A stretch of DNA of 64,000 nt from Burkholderia sp. Ax-1724 (GTDB taxonomy: Bacteria > Pseudomonadota > Gammaproteobacteria > Burkholderiales > Burkholderiaceae): the NCBI RefSeq assembly GCF_011752995.1, contig NZ_VWWL01000023.1, positions 79,887-143,886 on the forward strand. Reading direction: 5' to 3'. The notes beneath the pieces were generated by a model. That model saw nothing but the letters and a program-made list of their open reading frames with translations. It had not been told where the DNA came from and did no database searches. Positions 33,201 to 42,071 of the stretch are shown piece after piece. The translations under genes were made by a program, and so were the position numbers. Numbering within the stretch: the stretch's first letter is position 1; each line of letters begins with the position of its first letter.

Positions 33201-34934
33201 ATGCCCGTTGCCGTTCCGCCCCGCTCCGCTTTTTCGTGGCGCTGCGCGCGCCGCCTGTGCCGCGCCGCTGTGCTCGGCGCCGCCGTCACGACGCTCGTCG
33301 CGTGCAGCAATCCGACGCCGCCGCGCGACACGCACGCCTTCGTCGACAACCTCACGCTGTTCCCGCTCGACCACTACGACCAGAACGTCGATCACTGGCT
33401 CGATCCGCACAGCCCGGACTACGACCGGCCGTTCTTCAGCGCCGAAGATCAGCAGGCGCACTTTCACGCGCTCTATGCGCGCTATTTCGGCACCGGCGCG
33501 AACGCCCCGTCGCCATGGAACGCCGCTTACGTGACGGCGCGCGTCTTTCGCGAGCAGGGCGCCGACATCGTCGCGCTGCAGCAGCGCCGCATCGGTAAAT
33601 TCGACAACACCGGCAAGCACAGTGCCGCGCTCGGCTATGGTGAGAACTTCCGTCCGCACGACAAGACTTGGATCGATGCGATCGCACGCAACATGAACGT
33701 GGAGCAGTTCGCGCAGACGCCTGCCTATCAGCCCGAACGCCGCGCAATCGCCGCCGGCAACCTGCTGGTGCGCGAGTTGCCGACCACCGATCCGTCGTTC
33801 TACGACCGCCATCTGGCTGGCGAAGGCTATCCGTTCGACAACCTGCAGATTTCGGCGGTGCGGCCGGGCACGCCGCTTTACGTGCTCGGCAGCAGCGTCG
33901 ACGGCGCGTGGCATTACGTGCAGACGCCCGATGTGCAGGGCTGGGTGCGCAGCGACGGCGTCGCATTCGCCGACGACCGTTTCGTCGACAAATGGCGCGC
34001 GGCGGCCGGGAAATCGCTTGGCGCGGTGATCGTGGCGTCGGCGGCGGTGCGCGACAGCCACGGCGTGTTCCGTTTCGACGCGCCGGCGGGAACGTTATTG
34101 CCGTTGGTGCCGGCTTCTTCCCCGGCGACGGCAACGACAGCGAAGGCGCATGGCACGGCCCGTGTCGCCGACGGCTCCGCTACCGGCGACAACGCACATG
34201 CAACCGCCAACAAAACCGTCAATGAGCCCACAACCGATGCCGAACGCGAATCGGCAAGCGCAACCACCAACGAATCCGCAAGCAAGGCCGCTACCGTCAC
34301 ATACACACTCCTCGCCCCCGCCCGCGACGTCGATGGCCGCGCGCTGATCCGCACCGCGTCGCTCGACGCCGCGCAGATCGCACCGATGCCGCTCGCCGCA
34401 ACGCCACGCCATCTCGCGATGCTGATGAAAGCGCTGATCGGGCGGCCGTACGGCTGGGGTAATAGCGGGCTCTACAACGACTGCTCATCGGAACTGCAAA
34501 GCATTTTCGCGGCGTTCGGCGTATGGCTGCCGCGCCATTCGTCGACGCAGATGAGCGCTGGGCGCATGATCGACCTGTCCGGGTCGCCCCCCGCCGAGCG
34601 GCTCGACTATCTCGCCGGGCACGGCGAACCGCTGCGCACGCTGATCTACATCGGCGGTCACGTGATGCTCTACATCGGCAACACGACGCGCGACGGCGTG
34701 ACGGTGCCGGTCGTCTATCAGGACGTGTGGGGGCTGCGTCCCGCCGACAACAGCCGGCGCGCGGTGATCGGCGGCTCGGTGATCCTGCCGCTCTACGCGC
34801 GCATCCCCGAGGACGCGACCCTGCAATCGCTCGCGGCCACTCCGACGTTCCAGATCAGCATTCTCGGCGCCCCGATGGGCAACGCGGCGCCATCGTCCGC
34901 ACCGCCGCCGGACGAAGACAATCCGGCGGGTTAG
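33201..34934 (+). CDS. NlpC/P60-family lipoprotein with SH3-type domain, probable peptidoglycan endopeptidase
   Basis: The 577-aa protein has a lipoprotein signal (VLGAAVTTLVAC, Cys35). An N-terminal stabilising region (about 45-190) precedes an SH3-type domain (about 215-260: TPLYVLGSSVDGAWHYVQTPDVQGWV), then a low-complexity Thr/Ala/Asn-rich insert (about 305-370). The C-terminal NlpC/P60 domain has GRPYGWGNSGLYNDCSSELQ with the catalytic Cys and IYIGGHVMLYIGN with the catalytic His. It likely cuts cell-wall peptides at the outer membrane. The ATG at 33201 has only a weak Shine-Dalgarno. The Thr/Ala-rich insert inside the SH3 region is unusual in length. Confidence 0.87.
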   Translation: MPVAVPPRSAFSWRCARRLCRAAVLGAAVTTLVACSNPTPPRDTHAFVDNLTLFPLDHYDQNVDHWLDPHSPDYDRPFFSAEDQQAHFHALYARYFGTGANAPSPWNAAYVTARVFREQGADIVALQQRRIGKFDNTGKHSAALGYGENFRPHDKTWIDAIARNMNVEQFAQTPAYQPERRAIAAGNLLVRELPTTDPSFYDRHLAGEGYPFDNLQISAVRPGTPLYVLGSSVDGAWHYVQTPDVQGWVRSDGVAFADDRFVDKWRAAAGKSLGAVIVASAAVRDSHGVFRFDAPAGTLLPLVPASSPATATTAKAHGTARVADGSATGDNAHATANKTVNEPTTDAERESASATTNESASKAATVTYTLLAPARDVDGRALIRTASLDAAQIAPMPLAATPRHLAMLMKALIGRPYGWGNSGLYNDCSSELQSIFAAFGVWLPRHSSTQMSAGRMIDLSGSPPAERLDYLAGHGEPLRTLIYIGGHVMLYIGNTTRDGVTVPVVYQDVWGLRPADNSRRAVIGGSVILPLYARIPEDATLQSLAATPTFQISILGAPMGNAAPSSAPPPDEDNPAG

Positions 34935-35128
34935 CGGACCGGTTGGCACGCCGGCCATGAGGGCTAAGCGAGGGCGAAAACGGGGGCCACATAGCGCCCC
35001 TACACCCCTCAAAAATATTTTTTCCAAAGTGTCGATTCAACGGTCACCGACTCGTCGTAACGTTGAAGACCTGGCTCGCCCAGCCGGTCTTTCCATTGAT
35101 CGAACCGTTACCCGAAGGAGTCGCCGTC

Positions 35129-35614
35129 ATGACCAGCAGCACCGTCAAAGCCATCCCGGACGGGATGCACTCGCTTACGCCGTACCTGATCTGCGCGAAC
35201 GCCGCCGAAGCGATCGCGTTCTATACGAAAGCCTTCAACGCCGTCGAGCAGATGCGTCTGCCGGGGCCGAACGGCAAGGTCATGCACGCCATGCTGAAAA
35301 TCGGCGATTCGATGCTGATGCTGACCGACGAATGGCCCGAGCATCAGGCGTTCGGCCCGAACACGCTGAAGGGCACGCCGGTCACGATCCATCACTACGT
35401 CGAGGACGTCGACGCAAGCTTCAAGCAGGCCGTCGACGCGGGCGCGACCGTCACGATGCCCGTCACCGATATGTTCTGGGGCGATCGCTACGGCCAGGTC
35501 AAGGACCCGTTCGGGCATAGCTGGTCGCTCGCGACGCACAAGCGCGACCTGAGCGCCGAGGAAATCCAGCAGGCGATGACGACGATGCAGTGCCCGTCGG
35601 AAGAGCGGAAATAA
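35129..35614 (+). CDS. VOC-family protein (PhnB/glyoxalase-like)
   Basis: The 161-aa protein starts MTSSTVKAIPDGMHSLTPYLIC and shows the PhnB-like VOC pattern (NAAEAIAFYTKAFNAVE, MHAMLKIGDSMLMLTDE, VTIHHYVEDVDASFKQAVDAG, PFGHSWSLATHKRDLS). The function of the family is unassigned, with relatives in antibiotic resistance and metal-dependent isomerisation. AAGGAG precedes the ATG by 8 bases. Another VOC gene follows after 226 bases. Confidence 0.9.
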   Translation: MTSSTVKAIPDGMHSLTPYLICANAAEAIAFYTKAFNAVEQMRLPGPNGKVMHAMLKIGDSMLMLTDEWPEHQAFGPNTLKGTPVTIHHYVEDVDASFKQAVDAGATVTMPVTDMFWGDRYGQVKDPFGHSWSLATHKRDLSAEEIQQAMTTMQCPSEERK

Positions 35615-35840
35615 CCCTCGCCTTGCGGCCACGCCGCGCTCACTCAGTCGCCATCAACGGCCATAAGCGGCCATACAGCGACCACGGACCGGCCGCAAGC
35701 CGCCCTCCGCCAGACGAACCATCGAGCGAGCGACCGTCAGGCACGCCCCGCGTGCCTGACGACACACTCGCCGATGCGCCCACGCCCCAACTGACGCCAA
35801 CCCAACGCTCAACCCGCAGCAATCCCCAAGGAGCAACGTC

Positions 35841-36314
35841 ATGCAGAAAATCGCGCCGTGCCTGTGGTTCGACGGCAATGCGGAAGAAGCCGCGCAGTTC
35901 TACATCTCGGTGTTCTCCGAGTCCCGCATCGCCACCACCCTGCACTACACGGATGCCGGCCCCGGGCCGGCGGGCAAGGTCGTGGCCGTCACGTTCGAAA
36001 TCGAGGGCCAGGAGTTCATGGCCCTGAACGGCGGCCCGCAGTATTCGTTCACGCCGGCGATCTCGCTGTTCGTACATTGCGACTCGCAGGAAGAAGTCGA
36101 CCGCTACTGGTCGAGGCTGCTCGACGGCGGCGAGCCGTGGGCGTGCGGCTGGCTGCGCGACCGCTTCGGTGTGTCGTGGCAGATCGCGCCCACCGTGCTG
36201 CTGAAGATGCTGCTCGACCCGGACCGCGAGAAAGCGAGCCGCGTGATGGCGGCGATGATGAAAATGGTCAAGCTCGATATCGCGCCGCTCGAACAGGCGT
36301 ATCGCGGCGAGTAG
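35841..36314 (+). CDS. VOC-family protein (PhnB/3-demethylubiquinone methyltransferase-like domain)
   Basis: The 157-aa protein starts MQKIAPCLWFDGNAEEAAQFYISVF, the signature of the PhnB-like group often labelled 3-demethylubiquinone-9 3-methyltransferase (Pfam 3-dmu-9_3-mt); it has no methyltransferase fold itself. Further conserved segments are FEIEGQEFMALNGGP, GGEPWACGWLRDRFGVSWQI and MLLDPDREKASRVMAAMMKM. AAGGAG lies just upstream. The adjacent VOC gene is a divergent relative. Role unknown. Confidence 0.9.
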   Translation: MQKIAPCLWFDGNAEEAAQFYISVFSESRIATTLHYTDAGPGPAGKVVAVTFEIEGQEFMALNGGPQYSFTPAISLFVHCDSQEEVDRYWSRLLDGGEPWACGWLRDRFGVSWQIAPTVLLKMLLDPDREKASRVMAAMMKMVKLDIAPLEQAYRGE

Positions 36315-36428
36315 CCCCCGCGCGGCATGGCGCGATGCCGTGTGGCACGGCGCGCCGCCGCGCCCGCATGATCTTTGATAGCATCGGTCTCGCCCCTTTA
36401 TCCAACTATCAGCGGCGAGACATTCACG

Positions 36429-37637
36429 GTGCGCGTCAACCATTACGCCTTCTTCTGCTCGCTATTCGTCGCGCGCCTCGCCGATCAGATCCTGCTCTTT
36501 CTCGTGCCGCTCGTCGTATTCCAGACGACGCACGACGTCTCGTGGTCGGGTCTCGCGTTTTTCATCGAAACGCTGCCGCGCTATCTCGTGTTCCCGTTTT
36601 TCGGCGCGCTCTGCGACCGCTTTGCGCCGCTCAGGCTCATGCGCCTGAGCCAGGCGGTGCGCGCGCTCGCCTGCTTCGGCGGCATCGCCGCCTATGTGCT
36701 GTTCGGCGGCATCGGCTGGCTGATCGGGCTGTCGGCCGCGTGCGGCGTGCTGACGAGCCAAGGCCTCGTGGCGCGCGAAGTGATGCTGCCGCAGATTTTC
36801 AGCACGCAGCAGATCCAGCGCGTGCTCGCTTATTCGCAACTGGCCGACCAGCTAGGCTTCGTGCTCGGGCCGATGCTGGCCGCGCTGCTGCTCGGCCTGT
36901 GGCACTGGGAAAGCGTGGTCGCCGCGACCGGCGTGCTGTTTCTCGCCGCCGACGCCGCCCTGTTCCTGTGGCAGCGCCTGAGCGGCTTTCGCGCGCCCGC
37001 GCTCGCGCGTGCGCCGGCCGGCCACTGGACGCAGCCGCTGCGCATCGCGCTGCATCATGTCTGGACGCTGCCGGGCCTGAAGAAGGTCATCATGCTCGCG
37101 GCGGCGGAAAACCTCGTGATCGGCGTGACGCTCGCGACCTCGGCGGCGATGGTGACGGGCCTGCATGCGCAATCGAGCCGCGACTACGCGGGGCTGCAAA
37201 CGGCCGGCGCGATCGCCACGGTGCTGGTGCTGCTGACGGTCGCGCGCGCCGGCTGGCCCGCGCGCGTGCTCGGCCTCGTCGCCTTCGTGACGATCTGCGC
37301 GGGCGGCGTGATCGCGGGCGCGAGCGCGGCGCCGTGGGGTTATGCGCTCGGCTTTCTGCTGATCGTCGGCTTCGACAAGATGTTCAACGTCTACATCCGC
37401 AGCGCGCGTCTGCAGATCATTCCGCCCGAGGACTACGGCAAGACGATCGGCGTGGCGATCCTGCTGAACAACATGACGCAGCCGCTCGCCGGCCTGCTCG
37501 TGAGCGTGTTCTCCGCGCGTACGCAAACCGGGCCGCTGATCGTCGCGCTCTCTCTGACGATGGGCGGCATCGGCGCGGCGGTTTCGCTCGGCGCGGCGCT
37601 GCTGCGGCGCAGGCGCGCGTTGCTGATCGAGGAATGA
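36429..37637 (+). CDS. Major facilitator superfamily transporter
   Basis: The 402-aa protein has about twelve hydrophobic segments (starting HYAFFCSLFVARLADQILLFLVPLVVF) and the loop DRFAPLRLMRLSQ after helix 2. It resembles EntS/MFS_3-type exporters of the enterobactin-exporter family in overall layout. The substrate is unknown. The start is uncertain: GTG at 36429 (MRVNHYAFFCSL) lies at the normal distance from the first helix, but has only a weak Shine-Dalgarno; a TTG at 36375 is also in frame. It follows the VOC genes after 115 bases. Confidence 0.85.
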   Translation: MRVNHYAFFCSLFVARLADQILLFLVPLVVFQTTHDVSWSGLAFFIETLPRYLVFPFFGALCDRFAPLRLMRLSQAVRALACFGGIAAYVLFGGIGWLIGLSAACGVLTSQGLVAREVMLPQIFSTQQIQRVLAYSQLADQLGFVLGPMLAALLLGLWHWESVVAATGVLFLAADAALFLWQRLSGFRAPALARAPAGHWTQPLRIALHHVWTLPGLKKVIMLAAAENLVIGVTLATSAAMVTGLHAQSSRDYAGLQTAGAIATVLVLLTVARAGWPARVLGLVAFVTICAGGVIAGASAAPWGYALGFLLIVGFDKMFNVYIRSARLQIIPPEDYGKTIGVAILLNNMTQPLAGLLVSVFSARTQTGPLIVALSLTMGGIGAAVSLGAALLRRRRALLIEE

Positions 37638-37954
37638 CGGGACGGGCGAGGTGGCCTTGAACGCATCGCCCGCATCCCGAAGACGGACCCCGCGCAAAGT
37701 TACCCACAGATTTTGTTGGCAAATCTGTGGGTAACTTTCCGGAAAGATCCGCAAGCTGTTGATGCGGCAATCGTTTTTCCGCAGACGCTGATTTGGGCAG
37801 GGGCTGCGCGGGGCTTTATGTGCGCCGTGTCTGCGCTTTGCCCGCTCGTTGTCCGCTTTTTGTCCGCGTATGAGCCACACTGGGCTCACACCCAGGCCAC
37901 ACCCAGGCCGCCGCACTCAACTCAGGCGAGCCCACGCATGGCCCCGCGTTTCGC
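37638..37954. other. Convergent intergenic region MFS/rdgC, 317 bp
   Basis: Between two convergent genes. It holds the striking 18-bp palindrome at 37696-37738 described separately. No gene is seen. Confidence 0.6.
37696..37738. repeat. Perfect 18-bp inverted repeat with two inverted DnaA-box-like 9-mers
   Basis: The arms at 37696-37713 and 37721-37738 are perfectly complementary, with a 7-nt loop (TGTTGGC). The left arm contains TTACCCACA and the right TGTGGGTAA, one mismatch from the DnaA box TTATCCACA. The next bases (CCGGAAAG) give no T-tract. It could be a bidirectional terminator, a repeat-family element or a binding site. Confidence 0.7.
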
Positions 37955-38893
37955 TCAAGCCGCCACAGCCCGCGGCAAGCCCAGCGCCTCATCCCCCGGC
38001 TCCCCGCCGAGCGCGTCGACGAGATCGCCCAGCATGCGGTCGAGTTCGGCCGTCATCAGCGCGACGTCGGAATCGAAGCGCTCGTCGTCGTCCTGCGCGG
38101 TCGGATCGCTCGCTTCCTTGAGCACGTCGAGCGGCGCGACACGCTTGATCGCGAGCGACGGCGTCAGCACGAACGACACGCGATCGTTCCACGTCATCGC
38201 GAGCCGCATGCATTGCTTGCCCGCTTCGATGTGGCGGCGCATGTCCTCGGCGTCGAGCGTGTGGCCGACGTAGCGCACCGTCGCATTGCCTTCGGTCGGC
38301 GAGCGCAGCTCGGTGTCCTGGTCGAGCGTGAAGCCGGCCGGGCCGTCGCCGTCGCCGTCGAGCAGCCAGCCCGTCATCGCCGCCACCGGCGACTGCGCGA
38401 CGCGCACCGTGGCAAGCGGCAGCTGATCGATCGACTTCACGAGCAGCCCGCGCACTTCATCGGCCACCGCCTGCGAAGCCGCGTCGATCACGAGCCAGCC
38501 GTTCTTGCAGTCGATCCACACGCGCGTGTCGCGGCGGATGCTGAACGCGCGCGGCAGCAGTTCGTCGGTGACCTGCTCCTTGAGTTCGCGCATCTGCTTG
38601 CGGCCGGGCTTGAAGCCCTGCTGTTCCTCGAGTTCGAGCGCGCGCTCGCGCGTCACCTGGGTGACGACCGAGGCCGGCAGCAGCTTCTTTTCGGCACGAA
38701 ACGTCAGCAGCATCTGGCCGTTGAGCGCGTAGACGAGCGAGTCGCCCTCGCGCGGCGGCGCCCAGCCCTGGTTTTGCGTCTCGAGACCGCCGCCCGGCGC
38801 GAACGCGTACGGCGCGAGCCATTTCTGCATCTGTTCGGGGGTGGCGGACCACGGAGCGGGAAGACGGTGCAACTGAAGGTTTTTGAACCACAT
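37955..38893 (-). CDS. rdgC: Recombination-associated protein RdgC
   Basis: A DNA-binding ring protein that restrains RecA. The 312-aa protein begins MWFKNLQLHRLPAPW and shows the RdgC signatures LLTFRAEKKLLPASVV and FKPGRKQMRELKEQV, then TDELLPRAFSIRRDTRVWID and HIEAGKQCMRLAMTWNDR. Length is normal. It is transcribed convergent to the MFS gene and divergent from the small gene at 39048. Confidence 0.96.
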   Translation of the reverse strand: MWFKNLQLHRLPAPWSATPEQMQKWLAPYAFAPGGGLETQNQGWAPPREGDSLVYALNGQMLLTFRAEKKLLPASVVTQVTRERALELEEQQGFKPGRKQMRELKEQVTDELLPRAFSIRRDTRVWIDCKNGWLVIDAASQAVADEVRGLLVKSIDQLPLATVRVAQSPVAAMTGWLLDGDGDGPAGFTLDQDTELRSPTEGNATVRYVGHTLDAEDMRRHIEAGKQCMRLAMTWNDRVSFVLTPSLAIKRVAPLDVLKEASDPTAQDDDERFDSDVALMTAELDRMLGDLVDALGGEPGDEALGLPRAVAA

Positions 38894-39047
38894 GGGCGAA
38901 GTCGAATCCGGGCAAAGCGCGCCATTTTATCTGACGGAAGCGCACGGGGCGCTCGCGTCGTCATGGTTTTGCCGTAGCCGCCCGCACGCGCGTTTTGGCG
39001 GCAAATCACCTAGACTTTCTGACAGGAAGATCAAGACGGAGGCGGCC

Positions 39048-39368
39048 ATGGCCGATGACACCGCAGCCTGGCAGACGGTGGCCTACGAAGGCTTCGAAAT
39101 ACACGTCTCGCCCGTTCCGACGAGTCCGCCCGACCCGGCCCATGCGCAGGACGCGCGAGAGAGCCGCTACACGTATCTCGGTTACGTCTGCCATCCCGGC
39201 GCCGATCCGCATATCCCCGGCCACTCGGTGCCGTTTCATGCGGACGGAGAAGAAAGTTTCGCGAGCCAGGACGAAGCGCTCTACGAAGCGGTGCACGTGG
39301 GACGCAGTATCGTCGACGGCACGCATCCTGATCTGACAGTGCTGCCGCTCGTGACCGGCGGCGTTTGA
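39048..39368 (+). CDS. Small conserved protein of unknown function, 106 aa
   Basis: Starts MADDTAAWQTVAYEGFEIHV at the ATG at 39048, with GGAGG six bases upstream. Protein-like sequence continues (TYLGYVCHPGADPHIPGHSV, FASQDEALYEAVHVGRSIVDG). It has no signal peptide or membrane segment. The look is that of a small cytoplasmic beta-rich protein. I do not recognise a named family. It is divergent from rdgC. Confidence 0.75.
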   Translation: MADDTAAWQTVAYEGFEIHVSPVPTSPPDPAHAQDARESRYTYLGYVCHPGADPHIPGHSVPFHADGEESFASQDEALYEAVHVGRSIVDGTHPDLTVLPLVTGGV

Positions 39369-39618
39369 TGCGCGGTGATGCGCGGGTGCGAGGCGCTGCA
39401 TGCGGCGTGTGACGTCCATATGCAGCGTCTGCATTCCATGTTGCAGCGCCTGCGTGCGGCGCAGTTGCGTACAGCTTAAGGCTGGCGCTGTCGTGCTAAC
39501 GCGCCAGTTCGGGACCCGTATTACCGCGCGCCTCGTGCCGCAGCGCCGCACTGAGTCGCATGTAGTCGCGCATTCGCCCTTCGCGCCCGCCAGCCTCACC
39601 ACCCCGCCCTTCCAGCCC

Positions 39619-40464
39619 CTAACCGAACGCCCGCTTGATGCGCGACTTCAGCAGCGCGCGCCGCAGACGCCCCGTGCGCTCAGGCTCGCTGACCGCCAGG
39701 CCGCCCTCGACCGCGCTGCCGCGACGCAGGTAGTAGCGGTCGAACGTCGCCTGCGTCATGCCCCACTTGTTGAGAAACTGCCGGCGCCCGTCGTTCTTGA
39801 CGATCTTGCCGGTGCTTTTCTGCTGGAAGTGATAGACGAGGCTGTCGCCGACGCCGAGAAACACGCGGCACCCGGCATCCCAGAGTTTCATCGAGAAGTC
39901 GTTGTCGCTGCTCATGCCGGGGCTCAGCTCGCTGCTGTAGCCGCCGAGCTTGTGCCACCAGTCGCGATGCACGAGCGTGGGCGGCCACGTCGCGCCGCGC
40001 CAGTCGGCCCGCGCGAGCCGCGGCGCGGCGGCGACCAGCTCGTCGGCGCGGAACGTCTCGACGTCGCGGCCGAAGTTCTGCACGACCACGCAGGGATTGC
40101 CGGAATCGACCGGCTCGATCATCGTGCCCGACAGCATGAAGAGGTGATCGGCCGGCATCTGCGCGAGGCGCCGCGCGAGCGCGTCGTCCCAGCCGGGGCA
40201 GCAGTACATGTCGTCGTTCATGTAGACGACGTAGTCCGCGCGCGCGCGCGCCGCCGCGATGTTGACGGCATGGCAGATGCCGATATTGCCCGGCGACGCT
40301 GTGTGCTCGATGCCCTCGTCGCGCACCCAGGCGAGCGTGCCGTCCGAGCCGTCGTTCACGTGCACGATGATCTGGTGCGCGTGCGTCGAGTGACGCCGCA
40401 GGCTCTCGATCACGAGGCGCAGATACGGCAGGTTGTTCCAGGTCGGGATGATGATTGAGAACAT
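39619..40464 (-). CDS. Glycosyltransferase family 2
   Basis: The 281-aa GT-A fold protein begins MFSIIIPTWNNLPYLRLVIE and has the metal-binding DxD-type segment YVVYMNDDMY, then GTMIEPVD and SSDNDFSMKLWDAG. It likely adds a sugar in LPS or another surface glycan. The ATG at 40464 is chosen because it directly precedes the FSIIIPTWNN strand. It is the first gene of the LPS region and is divergent from the waaL-like gene. No membrane helices. Confidence 0.88.
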   Translation of the reverse strand: MFSIIIPTWNNLPYLRLVIESLRRHSTHAHQIIVHVNDGSDGTLAWVRDEGIEHTASPGNIGICHAVNIAAARARADYVVYMNDDMYCCPGWDDALARRLAQMPADHLFMLSGTMIEPVDSGNPCVVVQNFGRDVETFRADELVAAAPRLARADWRGATWPPTLVHRDWWHKLGGYSSELSPGMSSDNDFSMKLWDAGCRVFLGVGDSLVYHFQQKSTGKIVKNDGRRQFLNKWGMTQATFDRYYLRRGSAVEGGLAVSEPERTGRLRRALLKSRIKRAFG

Positions 40465-40718
40465 CGATTCGGTCCGTTGAGCGGGGCTTGGGCGCGGCAT
40501 GCGCCGCGCGCCGGCCATGAGTTTCGCGCGATTGTACCGCCGTCGCCCGCGCATGGGCGCGAGGCGGCGGCTGCCTTACCGCGTTCGGCAGCAAGCATTT
40601 TGCAAGGAGACGCATGGTTATAATCCGGATCGCTCTACCGTCTTGCAACGACTCGAAGGGTCCGGCGTCCCCGCAATTTCACCACCGGAACGGTAGTGTT
40701 CATTCATATCGTAGGCCT

Positions 40719-41996
40719 ATGATTTTTGCTCCCAGTCTGGTCTGTCTCACTACGGCCCTGCTGTTTTTCGCCCCCGCGGTCAATCTGATGTGGCGCGGCG
40801 GCACCGGCTACTGCTTTTTCGTCATCGTCGCGCTCGCGCTGGGCGCGGCCGTCGTCAACCGGCGCATGCCGGGCTATTTCTCCGCGCTGCGCACTTACCG
40901 CTGGTTCACCGTCGGGATGCTCGCGCTCGTCGTCGCGATCGGCGCGCAGCAGCTCGTGCTCGGCTACTGGCTGCCCCGGCAGTTCGACGCGCTGTCGCGC
41001 TTCGTGCTCGCGCTGCCGGTGTTCCTGCTGCTGCGGCAATTGCCGTCGCGCAATCTGCGCATGATCGGCTGGGGCTGCGCGGCCGGCGCGCTCGCGGTCG
41101 GCCTGTGGGCGTTCCTCGACCAGCCGCCGGGCGGCTGGACCGATGCGAACCGGCTCAACAACTCCTACACGAACGCGATTCCGTTCGGCGACACCGCGCT
41201 GCTGCTCGGCTTCCTGTCGGTGTTTACGCTCGGCTGGGACAACCCGCGCGACTGGCGCATGCTGCTGCCGCGCCTCGCGGCGCTCGTCGGCGGCGGCTAT
41301 GCGTCGTATCTGTCGGGCACGCGCGGCGGCTGGCTCGCGGTGCCGGTGTTCGTCGTGCTGCTCGGCATCCAGTACCGGTGGTTCGCGCAAAAAAAGCGTC
41401 TCGTGATCGTGACGCTCGCGATCGTGCTCGCGGCGGGCGCGCTGCTCTCGACCGGGCGGATTCACAAGCGCCTCGCCGAAGTGCCGAACGACGTGTCGAT
41501 GATGCACAAGGGCGATGACGACACGGCCACCGGCTTGCGCCTGCAACTGTGGAACGCATCGCGGATGATCTTCGAGCGGCATCCGCTCTATGGCATCGGC
41601 AAGGGACATCTGGTCGATGAGCTCGGCGCGATGGCCAAGCGCGGCCAGGTGAAGGCCGAGATCGTCAACGAGCGCGCGCACAGCGACTTTTTCTCGACGC
41701 TCGCCGAAATGGGCGCGATCGGCGTGATCGCGCTGCTGCTGTTCTATCACGGCATGGCGGTGTATTTCTGGCGGCACCGGCACATGGCCGATCCGGTGAT
41801 CCGCGCGGCCTCGTACACAGGTCTCGCGGTCGCGACGAGCACCGTGATCTTCGGGCTCACGATCGACGTGCTCGTGCCGATCATGGTGACGGTGCTGCTC
41901 GCACTGCTCGTCGCGACGCTGCTGGCGATGATCGACGCGAGAAAGCGGGAGCTGGCGGAAGTTGCGCGCACGACCACGGGCGCGCGACCGGGCTAA
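40719..41996 (+). CDS. O-antigen ligase/polymerase family membrane protein (WaaL-like)
   Basis: The 425-aa protein has about ten or more hydrophobic helices (MIFAPSLVCLTTALLFFAPA; YRWFTVGMLALVVAIGAQQL) and a large periplasmic loop (about 265-345) that contains GLRLQLWNASRMIFERHPLYGIGKGH, with NERAHSDFFSTLAEMG typical of the Wzy_C/O-antigen ligase domain. It probably attaches O antigen to lipid A-core in the periplasm. The ATG at 40719 is chosen because it precedes the first helix. The neighbours are glycosyltransferases and msbA. Confidence 0.87.
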   Translation: MIFAPSLVCLTTALLFFAPAVNLMWRGGTGYCFFVIVALALGAAVVNRRMPGYFSALRTYRWFTVGMLALVVAIGAQQLVLGYWLPRQFDALSRFVLALPVFLLLRQLPSRNLRMIGWGCAAGALAVGLWAFLDQPPGGWTDANRLNNSYTNAIPFGDTALLLGFLSVFTLGWDNPRDWRMLLPRLAALVGGGYASYLSGTRGGWLAVPVFVVLLGIQYRWFAQKKRLVIVTLAIVLAAGALLSTGRIHKRLAEVPNDVSMMHKGDDDTATGLRLQLWNASRMIFERHPLYGIGKGHLVDELGAMAKRGQVKAEIVNERAHSDFFSTLAEMGAIGVIALLLFYHGMAVYFWRHRHMADPVIRAASYTGLAVATSTVIFGLTIDVLVPIMVTVLLALLVATLLAMIDARKRELAEVARTTTGARPG

Positions 41997-42024
41997 GGCG
42001 CCCGGCACGGCTCGGCGCAGGGCT

Positions 42025-42042
42025 GGGCTCATGCTTGAGCCC
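42025..42042. terminator. Short perfect hairpin between convergent genes
   Basis: GGGCTCA (42025-42031), loop TGCT, TGAGCCC (42036-42042). It lies 30 bases after the waaL-like stop and 30 bases before the end of the convergent glycosyltransferase gene. There is no T-tract, so it may be only a weak terminator. Confidence 0.4.
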
Positions 42043-42071
42043 GTGATTGAGCCCATGCTTGAACCCTCTCA

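Noticed and set aside
39369..39618. Repeats with GCAGCG/GATGCGCG words between convergent genes
   Set aside because: Too irregular to define a unit; consistent with GC-rich non-coding drift.
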